This document shows, piece after piece, positions 25,584 through 34,090 of a stretch of DNA of 64,000 bases. The notes beneath the pieces are model-generated. The model did no database searches and was not told where the DNA came from. It saw only the letters and a program-made list of their open reading frames with translations. A program made the translations under genes and the position numbers. Where the stretch lies: positions 1 to 64,000 of the forward strand of contig SCMV01000009.1 of NCBI GenBank assembly GCA_005502875.1, in the 5' to 3' direction. This DNA is from Comamonadaceae bacterium 2PF (GTDB lineage: Bacteria; Pseudomonadota; Gammaproteobacteria; Burkholderiales; Burkholderiaceae_C). How positions within the stretch are numbered: position 1 is the stretch's first letter; each line of letters opens with the position of its first letter.

Positions 25584-26020
25584 CTTTTGTCTCACTAGGG
25601 TGTTGGGTTGTGGATGGTGCTCCCGGGCACGTCAGCAGGCGACCCGCGCGGTGACACCCACAAAGCATAACCCGAGAGTCAGCCCGTTGACGCGCATGAC
25701 CCAGCGCCGAGTCACCCCTTGCTCGCAGGGGCTGAGGTGCCCGCAGCAGACCGCGGAGCAGGTCGGTGCGTGGTGGGCCCGTGAATTCACCATTTCGAAT
25801 CACCAGCGAGCGAAAACCGTGCTTGGGCCCCGGCACTTATCCCCAAAACGCAGCATGCCGCTTTGCTGAATTTCCCCATCGCGCCAAATGCCCCACATGC
25901 CCTGTGTCAATGTGGCAAGTGGTTGATTTGATTGATGAAAATCTCTTTGACGCAAGTCAGCGACAACCTGGGGAAAGCCTGGGGTGTGCGAAGCGGCCGC
26001 CGGTTCTCCCTGTTTTTGCT

Positions 26021-26037
26021 CACAAAGTTATCCACAG
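26021..26037 (+). repeat. 17-bp repeat with exact DnaA box, copy 1
   Basis: CACAAAGTTATCCACAG, containing TTATCCACA at 26028-26036. It is identical to the copy at 26474-26490. Immediately after it, GTGGATT gives a partial inverted box. Confidence 0.85.
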
Positions 26038-26473
26038 CTTGTGGATTCGGCTGCAAGGCCCATGAATCAAGCACTTACAGCCCACTCTTGGCGAGTCGCA
26101 TCGGCTTTGCCCCCTAAGTGCGGCGGGCCCAGGTCGCGAGCCTGAGCGTCGCAACTTGTTCCATGACCGGTGATGGCCATCGGGATTTCGGATGGCGCGC
26201 CTGCTGTGACAAAGTTCACAGAGGGAGACAGAGCGTGTCAGATTCTGAGCAACTAGGGCAAACCCTTGATTTTGATCGCTCGCGACTCACTTATCCCCAT
26301 CGGGCGCTCAGCGGGTGCACCGCACTGGGGCGGGCCCTCAAAGCCGGACAAAGCGCCGCTGAGCCGCGCTAAGTTGTTGATTCATTTAGGCTGCTCGGCG
26401 ATGCCTCATTCTGAGGCAAACTGACCCAAACGCCGGTGTGACAAGCACTTAGCGCGCGTCTGCAAAGCTTTCC

Positions 26474-26490
26474 CACAAAGTTATCCACAG
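26474..26490 (+). repeat. 17-bp repeat with exact DnaA box, copy 2
   Basis: CACAAAGTTATCCACAG again, with TTATCCACA at 26481-26489. A facing box with one mismatch on the minus strand at 26495-26503 gives a closely spaced inverted pair, a common arrangement for cooperative DnaA binding. Confidence 0.85.
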
Positions 26491-26583
26491 TCCCCGTGGA
26501 TAAGGGTGTCCCCAAGGTAAATCAAGCACTTGGCGAGGCGTCTTCACGCCTCTGTCAGAATCTGCCTGACACACCTTCCCGCC

Positions 26584-28791
26584 ATGCACGCACCTGTTCC
26601 GACCGCGCCCGAGGCGCCCTGCCGCGTCGGGGTCGTGGTCGAGGCGCCCCAGCACAGCGGCCTGTGGGGTGCGCTCGACTACCTGCACCCCCAAGCCCTG
26701 CCCGCCGGCGCCCTCGTGAGGGTGCCCCTGGGTCGGCGCGTGGTCACCGGGGTGGTCTGGGACCGGGCAGAAAGCGCGGACGAAGGCGCCGCGCAGCTGA
26801 CCCCCGAGTCGCTCAAGGCCGTGATCGAGACCTTCGACGCCTTGCCGCCCCTGCCCCCGTCGTGGCGCAAGCTGGTGGCCTTTGCCGCCAGCTACTACCA
26901 ACGCAGCCTGGGCGAGATGGCGCTGATGGTGCTGCCGCCCGAGTTGCGCCAGCTCGACCAGGTGCAACTGCAGCGCAGGCTCAAGCGCCTGGACAAGGCT
27001 GTCGCAGCCGAGTTGGCCGAGGCGATCAAGTCAGCGCGACACGCCGGCGTTGAGGGCGTGGCCTCGGTGGTGAGCCCAAGCGCCGAGCCCTGTGAAGGGG
27101 CAGGGCAAACCGCCGCCGCCGACCCCAGCGCCCTGCCCGAACTCAGCGCCCAGCAGGCCGAGGCCCTGGCCCGCCTGGCCGCATCGCCCCCCCAGCCCAG
27201 CCTGCTGTGGGGCAGCACCGGCAGCGGCAAGACCGAGGTCTACCTGCGCGAGGCGCAACGCGTGCTCGACGCCGGCCGCCAGGTGCTGATGATGGTGCCC
27301 GAGATCAACCTCACGCCCCAGCTCGAGGCCCGCGTGGCGGCGCGCTTCGCGGGCCGGCGCATCGTCTCGCTGCACAGCGGCCTGACGCCGGCCCAGCGCC
27401 TGCGCAACTGGCTGATGGCGCTGCGCGGCCAGGCCGACGTGGTGCTGGGCACGCGCCTGTCGGTGTTCACGCCGCTGCCCCGCCCCGGTCTCATCGTGGT
27501 CGACGAAGAGCACGACCCCAGCTACAAGCAGCAGGACGGCGCCCGCTACTCCGCGCGCGACCTGGCCGTCTACCGAGGGCGGCTCGAAGGCGTGCCGGTG
27601 CTGCTGGGCTCGGCCACGCCCAGCCTTGAAACGTGGTTCAACGCCCTGCCCACCAGCGAAGGCGGCACGGGCCGCTACCTGCGCCTGGCCATGCCCGAGC
27701 GCATCGGGGGCGGGGCCATGCCCAAGGTGCGATTGCTGGACATGTCGCGCGCGCCCAAACCCGGTCGCGGCGAATCCGCACCGCCGCTGTCGGCACCCCT
27801 GCTGGCGGCCATCACCGAACGTGTCGAGCGCGGCGAGCAAAGCCTGGTGCTGCTCAACCGGCGCGGCTACGCCCCGGTGCTGCAATGCGGTGACTGCGGC
27901 TGGCAAAGCGGCTGCCCGCACTGCAGCGCCTGGCGCGTGTTCCACAAGGTCGACCGCACGCTGCGCTGCCACCACTGCGGCTTCACCGAACGCGTGCCGC
28001 GCGCCTGCCCCGACTGCGGCAACCAGGACATCCAGCCCGTGGGCCGGGGCACCGAGCGCCTGGAAGAGCAACTCGCCGAGGCCCTGCCCGGCGCGCGCGT
28101 GGGCCGCATCGACGCCGACGTGACCAAGCACAAGGGCGCGCTCGAAGAGCAACTCGCCAGCGTGCACGCGGGCGACGTGGACGTGCTGGTGGGCACGCAG
28201 ATGGTGGCCAAGGGGCACGACTTCCGGCGCATCACGCTGGTGGCGGCGGTCAACCCCGATGCGGCGCTGTTCGCCAGCGACTTCCGCGCCGCCGAGCGCC
28301 AGTTCGCGCTGCTGCTGCAGGCCGCAGGCCGGGCCGGGCGCGACGCCGACGTGGCCGGCCACAGCGAGATGTGGGTGCAGACCTGGCACCCGCTGCACCC
28401 GCTCTACCAGGCGCTGCGCGACTACGACTACGAGGCCTTTGCCACGCGGCAGCTGCAAGAGCGCCAGTCGGCGTGCCTGCCGCCCTACGCCAGCCTGGCC
28501 CTGCTGCGCGCCGAAGCCAAGACGCAGGACGCGGCCGGCGACTTCCTGCGCGCTGCGGCCGAGGCGGTGGCGCACCTGGCGAGTGGGGTGACCCTCTACC
28601 CGCCCGTGCCCACGCCCGTGCAGCGCGTGGCCGACATCGAACGCGCGCAGATGATGATGGAGTCGCCGCAGCGGCCGGCGCTGCAGCGTTTGCTCACCGA
28701 GGCGCAACCCATCTGGCTGGCCCTGGCGCAACAACACCGCCGCAGCGGACTGGTCCGCTGGGCGGTGGACGTGGACCCGCTGTCGATCTGA
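26584..28791 (+). CDS. priA: Primosomal protein N' (replication restart helicase PriA)
   Basis: A 735-residue PriA. The N-terminal fork-binding domain (RVGVVVEAPQHSGLWGALDYL, VRVPLGRRVVTGVVW) is followed by a superfamily 2 helicase core with Walker A GSTGSGKTE (about 210), DEEH motif VVDEEHDPSYKQQ and GSATPS. Eight cysteines (CGDCGWQSGCPHC, CHHCGF, CPDCG) form the paired zinc sites. QMVAKGHDF and the QAAGRAGR motif VI end the helicase. PriA reloads the replisome at stalled forks. The start at 26584 is the first ATG after a CAGAAT -10-like box at 26556-26561; an earlier in-frame start adds residues with no family similarity. Its position beside the DnaA-box region is notable. Confidence 0.95.
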   Translation: MHAPVPTAPEAPCRVGVVVEAPQHSGLWGALDYLHPQALPAGALVRVPLGRRVVTGVVWDRAESADEGAAQLTPESLKAVIETFDALPPLPPSWRKLVAFAASYYQRSLGEMALMVLPPELRQLDQVQLQRRLKRLDKAVAAELAEAIKSARHAGVEGVASVVSPSAEPCEGAGQTAAADPSALPELSAQQAEALARLAASPPQPSLLWGSTGSGKTEVYLREAQRVLDAGRQVLMMVPEINLTPQLEARVAARFAGRRIVSLHSGLTPAQRLRNWLMALRGQADVVLGTRLSVFTPLPRPGLIVVDEEHDPSYKQQDGARYSARDLAVYRGRLEGVPVLLGSATPSLETWFNALPTSEGGTGRYLRLAMPERIGGGAMPKVRLLDMSRAPKPGRGESAPPLSAPLLAAITERVERGEQSLVLLNRRGYAPVLQCGDCGWQSGCPHCSAWRVFHKVDRTLRCHHCGFTERVPRACPDCGNQDIQPVGRGTERLEEQLAEALPGARVGRIDADVTKHKGALEEQLASVHAGDVDVLVGTQMVAKGHDFRRITLVAAVNPDAALFASDFRAAERQFALLLQAAGRAGRDADVAGHSEMWVQTWHPLHPLYQALRDYDYEAFATRQLQERQSACLPPYASLALLRAEAKTQDAAGDFLRAAAEAVAHLASGVTLYPPVPTPVQRVADIERAQMMMESPQRPALQRLLTEAQPIWLALAQQHRRSGLVRWAVDVDPLSI

Positions 28792-28818
28792 GGACCGACG
28801 GCGGCGCCTGGGCAGCGA

Positions 28819-29646
28819 TCAGCTCAGCAGCGCTTCCAGGCCTTCAGACAGCTCCGACAGCGGCGGCATGTCGGCCAGCAGGGTGTCGGCGTTCAGGCCC
28901 AGCTTCTTGACCACGTCCTTGGGCAGGGTGGCTTCCATCTCGTCGGGCTTGAGGCCGTTGTGCTCGGCGCGGGCGCGCCAGGCGGCCAGGTGGATCACAC
29001 CGGCAACGGGGTTGAAGGCGGGCGCGGCCAGCGGGTCGGGGAACTGCGAGATGGCTTCGCCAAAGCTCAGCGGGAAGCGCCATTGGCGCGACAGCTCGGC
29101 GCCCACGGCGGCGAAGTTGTAGCCGAAAGACTGTTGCTCCATGTCCAGGCGGCGGCAGTCCAGCGGCGAGGCCTGCTTGTCAAGCGCCAGCATCTGCTCG
29201 GGCATGCCGGCGTGCATCACCAGCTGGCCGATGCCGTGCATCAGGGCCACGGTGAAGGCCTGGTCGCCGTTGACGCCGGTCTTCTTGGCCAGCCAGCCGG
29301 CCACCGCAGCCGTGTGCAGGCTGTAGCGCCAGAACTTGGTCAGGTCCATGCCGGGCATGGCCTTGTAGCCACCCGTCAGGCCGGAGCTGATGACCAGCGT
29401 GCGCACGGTCACGAAGCCCAGCATCGACAGGGCTTCGCCCACGGTGCCGATGGTGCGCGAGACGTGGTAGTAGGCCGAGTTCGCCAGGCGCAGCAAGCGG
29501 GCCGAGAGCACCGGGTCCGCCGCCAGTTTTTTGGCGATGTCGTCGATGGACACGTCCTGGTTGTTGAAGCTGTCGATCAGCTCATGCACGATCTTGGGGA
29601 TCGCGGGCAGGGCCTGGGGTTGTTTGAAAAGGGCTTCGAGTTGCAT
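28819..29646 (-). CDS. HDOD domain signalling protein
   Basis: A 275-residue protein made almost entirely of an HDOD domain (ALPAIPKIVHELIDSF, LAADPVLSARLLRLANSAYY, GEALSMLGFVTVRTLVISSGL, FWRYSLHTAAVAGWLA, VALMHGIGQLVM). HDOD domains are catalytically dead relatives of HD hydrolases that act in signalling, for example with c-di-GMP or chemotaxis networks. The MHGIGQL where active HD enzymes have HDIGK shows the lost metal site. A GGAGG Shine-Dalgarno precedes the ATG at 29646. It stands alone, convergent with priA. The partner is unknown. Confidence 0.87.
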   Translation of the reverse strand: MQLEALFKQPQALPAIPKIVHELIDSFNNQDVSIDDIAKKLAADPVLSARLLRLANSAYYHVSRTIGTVGEALSMLGFVTVRTLVISSGLTGGYKAMPGMDLTKFWRYSLHTAAVAGWLAKKTGVNGDQAFTVALMHGIGQLVMHAGMPEQMLALDKQASPLDCRRLDMEQQSFGYNFAAVGAELSRQWRFPLSFGEAISQFPDPLAAPAFNPVAGVIHLAAWRARAEHNGLKPDEMEATLPKDVVKKLGLNADTLLADMPPLSELSEGLEALLS

Positions 29647-29880
29647 GTGACCCGCCTCCATCGCTCGGGGAACCATTGAATCACCACCCCAACCCATGCA
29701 GACAGCGGCTGACGTGGCAGATTGAACACTTTTCGGCACTTGAGACCGTGACCTGAGGATCTCGCATCCGAGAATTTGTTGACATGTGGAAATGAGCACG
29801 CTCGCCGGCCTTGTTGCGCGTTTCACATCTTGCGATCGCGTTCCTGGTCGTGCTGTCATGACCCCACTGGAGACCTGACC

Positions 29881-30744
29881 ATGCGCCTGCTTGCCCCCTT
29901 GCCCGCCCCCTTGCCTGTGCCTGTGAACGGCACGCGCCGACGCCGCCGCCTGTTGGCCGCGACGGGTTGGCTGCTGTGCGCCGGCCTGGGGCCCGCCTTC
30001 GCCGGCCCCAGCGACCTGCCCGCGCGCAACCTGCTGGTGGAGTGGCGCATGGCGGGCCAGGGCAGCAGCCAGCTGCGCCAGGGAGGCATCCAGACGGGTC
30101 GGGTCATCATCGACAGCCGCCGGGGCGTGATCGGCCAGGCCGGCGTCACCTACGGCACCACGCAGACCGAATCGAGTGGCAACTCGGTGCAGCAGGTCAC
30201 GGTGCTCAACGGTGGCCGCGCGAGGCTGTTTTTTGGCAGCAGCCAGCCGGTGACGACCTGGCAATGGGCCTGGGGGCCGGGCCAGGGGGGCGGCGGTGGT
30301 GGTGGTTGGACGTCGTACGGGCCGCAGGAAGGCTCGGGCCAGGGTGCCGATGAGATGGCCCAACGCCACGGCGGGCGCGACCGCGGCTGGGATGGCCGCC
30401 AAAGCCCCGTCCAGGTCGTGCCGCAGACCACCTGGATCGACCTGGGCCAGGGCCTGATCGTGACCCCGCGCTGGCCGGGTGGCCGCGCGCCCGTGACGGT
30501 CGAACTCGAAGCGCGCTCCAGCGAACCGGCGCAGCCGGGCGGCGCCTACTCGGGCCGCGTGGACCCCGACGGCCAGGTGCGCCGCACCGAGGTCGGCAGC
30601 ACCGTCAGCGTGCCCCTGGGCGAGTGGACGGTGGTGGCGCGCAACGGCGGGCAAAACGCTCGCACGCAATCCGGTACGCTGTCCACCCGGAGCCTGGACG
30701 AAAGCCGCTCGGAGCAGCTGGAGATCCGGGTCACGGCCCCCTGA
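29881..30744 (+). CDS. Unknown exported glycine-rich protein
   Basis: A 287-residue protein. After a basic start (TRRRRRLLAATGWLLCAGLGPAFAGP) comes a signal peptide ending at AFA, then about 110 residues of strand-rich sequence (LLVEWRM, GRVIIDSRRGVIGQAGVTYGTTQT, QQVTVLNGGRARLFF). A Gly/Trp-rich linker (a run of glycines at about 135-145) leads to a second strand-rich part (WIDLGQGLIVTPRWPGG, PVTVELEARS, TVSVPLGEWTVVARNGG). The second half resembles beta-sandwich domains of secretin or assembly proteins; I do not recognise the family. GGAG lies 10 bases before the ATG. No clear operon partner. Confidence 0.72.
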   Translation: MRLLAPLPAPLPVPVNGTRRRRRLLAATGWLLCAGLGPAFAGPSDLPARNLLVEWRMAGQGSSQLRQGGIQTGRVIIDSRRGVIGQAGVTYGTTQTESSGNSVQQVTVLNGGRARLFFGSSQPVTTWQWAWGPGQGGGGGGGWTSYGPQEGSGQGADEMAQRHGGRDRGWDGRQSPVQVVPQTTWIDLGQGLIVTPRWPGGRAPVTVELEARSSEPAQPGGAYSGRVDPDGQVRRTEVGSTVSVPLGEWTVVARNGGQNARTQSGTLSTRSLDESRSEQLEIRVTAP

Positions 30745-30795
30745 TCTGTTCCGAAGCGCCCTGAACGGGCCCCGCAGTCACGAAAGACCAGAACC

Positions 30796-31743
30796 ATGAG
30801 CGAGACCCCCCGCAGCCCCTTCACCCCGGCCGTGCAGGCCCTGATGGACAACGTCAAACGGGCCGGCTTTCCGCCCATCCACACGCAGCCCATCGAGCAG
30901 GCCCGCCAGTCCTACAAGATCGGGGTGGGTGCCACCACCGCGCCGCCGCTGCCCATGGCCCGGGTCGAAGACTTCACCATCCCGGGGCCGGCCGGCGAGC
31001 TGCGCGCCCGCTTGTGGGCCCCCAGCACCGAGCCCGAGCTGCCGGTGCTGCTGTACCTGCACGGCGGCGGCTTCGTCATCGGTGGCATCGAAACCTGCGA
31101 GTCCATGTGCACCGTGCTGGCGCAGCACTCCGGCGGTGCCGTGTTGGCCATCGACTACCGCCTGGCGCCCGAGCACCGCTTCCCCGCCGGCCTGGACGAC
31201 AGCTTCGCGGCGCTGCAATGGCTGGCCGAGCACGGCCGCAGCAAGGGCCTGGACCCCCGCCGCATCGCCGTGGGCGGTGACAGCGCGGGCGGCACCCTGG
31301 CCGCGTCCACCGCCTTGCTGGCGCGCGACGCCGGCATCCCCCTGGTGCTGCAGGCCCTGTTCTACCCCTCGGTGCAGCTGGGCATGAAGACCAACTCGCT
31401 GCTGACCTACTCGGCCAACACCCTGCTGTCGTGGGACCTGATGCACTGGTTCGAGCTCAACGCCCGCGGCGGTGCGCTGCGCGAACGCTGGCACCGAGAG
31501 CCCCTGCACGCCCCCGACCACCAGGGCCTGGCCCCGGCCTGGATCGGCCTGGCCGAGTGCGACCCGCTGACCGACGAGGGCAAGCTCTACGCGCAAAAGC
31601 TGCAGGACGCGGGCGTGCCGGCCGAGCTCACGGTTTGGCCCGGCGTCATCCACGACTTCATCAACCTGGGCCGCTTCATCCCCGAAGCGGCCGACGCGCA
31701 CCGCCAGCTCGCGGCGGCGCTGCAGCGCGCCTACCAAGGCTGA
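30796..31743 (+). CDS. Alpha/beta hydrolase, hormone-sensitive-lipase (GDXG) family esterase
   Basis: A 315-residue cytoplasmic esterase or lipase. The oxyanion motif HGGGFVIGG (about residues 92-100) and the nucleophile elbow GDSAGG (about 160) identify the HSL/type IV family. The acid is in LAECDPLTDEG and the histidine in GVIHDFINLG. Family members hydrolyse short to medium acyl esters; the natural substrate is unknown. It is a single gene; a hairpin-rich spacer follows it. Confidence 0.9.
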   Translation: MSETPRSPFTPAVQALMDNVKRAGFPPIHTQPIEQARQSYKIGVGATTAPPLPMARVEDFTIPGPAGELRARLWAPSTEPELPVLLYLHGGGFVIGGIETCESMCTVLAQHSGGAVLAIDYRLAPEHRFPAGLDDSFAALQWLAEHGRSKGLDPRRIAVGGDSAGGTLAASTALLARDAGIPLVLQALFYPSVQLGMKTNSLLTYSANTLLSWDLMHWFELNARGGALRERWHREPLHAPDHQGLAPAWIGLAECDPLTDEGKLYAQKLQDAGVPAELTVWPGVIHDFINLGRFIPEAADAHRQLAAALQRAYQG

Positions 31744-31778
31744 GCCCGTGTTGACCCGGGCCTGACCAGGCCACGGGC
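31744..31778 (+). terminator. Hairpin after the esterase gene
   Basis: GCCCGTG (31744-31750) pairs with CACGGGC (31772-31778) around a nested GGCCT/AGGCC stem. It starts right after the stop codon and lacks a T-run, so at most it is a weak or Rho-assisted terminator. Confidence 0.3.
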
Positions 31779-31836
31779 AAACCCGGGTGGCTGGCGCGCT
31801 GCCCGTGGCACGCCCCTTGCAAACTGGGCGAGGACC

Positions 31837-33054
31837 ATGTCCCACCCTGCTTCGCTGCCCGCCAACGCCCTGCTTGCCGAGCCCGCCCCCCAGGCGGCCC
31901 GTGCCGCCGCCGTCTGGCGCGACCGCCTGAGCCTGCTGCTCGACGCCACCGGCGAAGGCATCTACGGGGTCGACACCGAAGGGCGCTGCAGCTTCATCAA
32001 CCCGGCGGCGGCGCGCATGCTGGGCTACACCGCTGATGAAGTGCTGGGCCGCAACATGCACGAGCTCACGCACCACCACCATGCGGATGGCGCGCATTAC
32101 CCGGTGGACGATTGCCCGATCTTTCGGGCCTTCCGCGCCGGCGTGCCCTGCCGCATCGACAGCGAGGTGCTGTGGCGCCGCGACGGCACGCCCATGGCGG
32201 TGGAGTACACCTCCTACCCCATCCTGGACGCCGGCCAGGTGCTGGGCGCCGTGGTCACCTTCGTCGACATCAGCGAGCGCAAGCAGCACGAGCAGCAGCT
32301 GGTGCAGGCCCGCGAACAACTCGAGCGCCGCGTGACCGAGCGCACCCAGGCCCTGAGCCAGGCCCTGGCCCAGCTGCGCGACCTGCAGGCCCACCTCGAA
32401 CACGTGCGCGAAGACGAGCGCACCCGCATCGCCCGCGAGATCCACGACGAACTCGGCAGCCTGCTGGTGGGCCTGAAGATGGACGTCAGCTGGCTGGAAA
32501 AGCGCGTGGCCGACGAGCCCACGCTGCGCTGCAAGTGCCACGGCATGCGCGGCCTGATCGACAACGCGGTCGAAAACGTCGGCCGCATCATCACCGACCT
32601 GCGCCCCTCCATCCTCGACCACCAGGGCCTTTGGGCCACGCTGGCCTGGCAGGTGCAGGACTTCATCGAGGGCGGCGAGTGGCGCTGCCAATGGTCCATT
32701 GACATCAGCCCCAACCTGCCGGCGCCCGAGGGCGACCAGGCCACGGCCATCTTCCGCATCTTCCAGGAGATGCTCAGCAACGTGGCGCGCCACGCCCAGG
32801 CCAGCGAGGTGACCATCCGCGTGCGGGCCACGCCGGGTGACCTGACCCTGCTGGTCAAAGACAACGGCCGGGGCGCGCCGCCCAGCGCCTTCGAGCGCGC
32901 CGACGCCTTCGGCGTGATGGGCATGCGCGAGCGGGCCGGGCACCACGGCGGCTGGTTGCAGATCACCAGCGAGCCGGGCCTGGGCACGCAGGTGATCTTG
33001 AGCATGCCGCTGGAGCGGCGCCAGCAACAGCTGTTGCAGGGGCGTGCGGCATGA
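31837..33054 (+). CDS. PAS-domain sensor histidine kinase (NarX/DegS-type HisKA_3)
   Basis: A 405-residue cytoplasmic kinase without membrane segments. A PAS domain (about 28-150; LLLDATGEGIYGVDTEGRCSFINPAA) carries a histidine-rich loop (ELTHHHHADGAHYPVDDCPIF) and a cysteine that could bind a metal or heme, which is inference. A coiled coil leads to HisKA_3 with DERTRIAREIHDELG (phospho-histidine about 203). The ATPase ends in DNGRGAPP and GMRERAGHHGG. The stop overlaps the start of the partner regulator (ATGA). Confidence 0.9.
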   Translation: MSHPASLPANALLAEPAPQAARAAAVWRDRLSLLLDATGEGIYGVDTEGRCSFINPAAARMLGYTADEVLGRNMHELTHHHHADGAHYPVDDCPIFRAFRAGVPCRIDSEVLWRRDGTPMAVEYTSYPILDAGQVLGAVVTFVDISERKQHEQQLVQAREQLERRVTERTQALSQALAQLRDLQAHLEHVREDERTRIAREIHDELGSLLVGLKMDVSWLEKRVADEPTLRCKCHGMRGLIDNAVENVGRIITDLRPSILDHQGLWATLAWQVQDFIEGGEWRCQWSIDISPNLPAPEGDQATAIFRIFQEMLSNVARHAQASEVTIRVRATPGDLTLLVKDNGRGAPPSAFERADAFGVMGMRERAGHHGGWLQITSEPGLGTQVILSMPLERRQQQLLQGRAA

Positions 33055-33713
33055 GCGGGCTGCGCGCGCCCACCGTGCGCGTGATGATCGTGGACGACCA
33101 CCGCATCGTGCGCGAAGGGCTGCGCCAGGTGCTTGCCGACTACGAGGGCATCGAGGTGGTGGCCGAGGCCGCGCACGGCGGAGAGGCCATGCAGTGGTTG
33201 CGGGCCTCGCCGGGCGGGGTGGACGCGGTGCTGCTGGACATCGCCTTGCCGGGGCGCGATGGGCTGGAGGTGCTCAAGCAGATCCAGTCGGAGTGCCCGG
33301 GGTTGCCGGTGCTGATGCTGAGCACCTACCCGGACAACCAGTTCGCGGTGCGGTGCATCCGGGCGGGGGCGGCGGGTTACCTCAACAAGAGCGCCGACCC
33401 GGACGACATCGTGGCGGGGCTGCGCAAGGCGGCTTCGGGCGGGCGTTACCTGACGCCTTCGGTGGCGGACTTGCTGGCCAATGCGGTGAGCGAGGTGTCG
33501 CCGCAGGCGCCGCATGAGCTGCTGTCGCAGCGCGAGAACCAGGTGTTCAGGTTGCTGGCGCAGGGGCAGTCGGTGGGGCAGATCGCTGCTTTGCTGAACC
33601 TGTCGTCGAACACGGTGTCGACTTATCGGGCGCGGATCCTGGAGAAGACGGGGACGCGCAACGATGTGGAGTTGGCGCTGTATGCGGTGAGGCAGCAGGT
33701 GGTTTCGGCCTGA
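33051..33713 (+). CDS. NarL/FixJ family response regulator
   Basis: A 220-residue regulator. The receiver has MIVDDHRIVREGL, the phospho-aspartate at about 63 (AVLLDIALPGRDG) and the GYLNKSADP lysine. A LuxR-type helix-turn-helix follows (LSQRENQVFRLLAQGQSVGQIAALLNLSSNTVSTYRARILEKTGTRND). Translational coupling to the PAS kinase by ATGA overlap makes them a pair. The targets are not evident; no nearby gene is obviously regulated. Confidence 0.92.
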   Translation: MSGLRAPTVRVMIVDDHRIVREGLRQVLADYEGIEVVAEAAHGGEAMQWLRASPGGVDAVLLDIALPGRDGLEVLKQIQSECPGLPVLMLSTYPDNQFAVRCIRAGAAGYLNKSADPDDIVAGLRKAASGGRYLTPSVADLLANAVSEVSPQAPHELLSQRENQVFRLLAQGQSVGQIAALLNLSSNTVSTYRARILEKTGTRNDVELALYAVRQQVVSA

Positions 33714-34090
33714 GTTGAGCGCTTTGTCGGGGCAGCGCGGGGCGGGGCTGCGCCAGCATCGATTCAGGCCTCGCGCGGGTGGTCACGCGTGAGGCGTGAC
33801 TGCACTGCTGTGTTTGTCGGCACCCACTAGATAACCGGGCCGATCACGGTTTCGCCATTTATGCCCCGCCGGGACTGATGAAGCGAGGTTTGGTGCGGTG
33901 GCCCCCCACATTTGTAAGGAGTTGGACTAGGCTATCTGAAACGACGATCTGACGACCCTTATGGAGGCCAGATTTCATTCAGCTAATGCTTGCAGACCAA
34001 AATCGGTTGCCGGAGTGGAGCGTTGGGCTGAGACATCTACTGAGGGACGGTCGGGTTATTTGTAGTCAGACGGTTAAGGACTTGCGTGCA
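33714..34090. other. Intergenic stretch at the edge of the AT-rich island
   Basis: No gene is visible. GTCACGC (33782-33788) and GCGTGAC (33794-33800) form a perfect 7-bp hairpin with a five-base loop, with no T-run after it. From about 33,830 onward the base composition becomes clearly more AT-rich and stays so through the next gene, which suggests a transfer boundary. The frame of the next gene is open upstream to 33986 but without similarity or a good start. Confidence 0.5.

Larger units (their letters stand above)
25584..26583. other. One-kilobase non-coding region with DnaA boxes (candidate replication origin)
   Basis: No convincing gene lies here, and the stretch is visibly richer in A+T than its surroundings. 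It contains two exact DnaA boxes, TTATCCACA at 26028-26036 and 26481-26489, each inside an identical 17-base repeat (CACAAAGTTATCCACAG at 26021-26037 and 26474-26490). A one-mismatch box lies on the minus strand at 26495-26503 (TTATCCACG). Two TTATCCCCA near-boxes are at 25837-25845 and 26291-26299. An AT-rich run lies at about 25921-25955 (possible unwinding element). The segment AATCAAGCACTT is repeated at 26065-26076 and 26520-26531. The flanking genes point away from it. No dnaA, dnaN or parAB is in the window, so origin function is inference. Confidence 0.6.
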
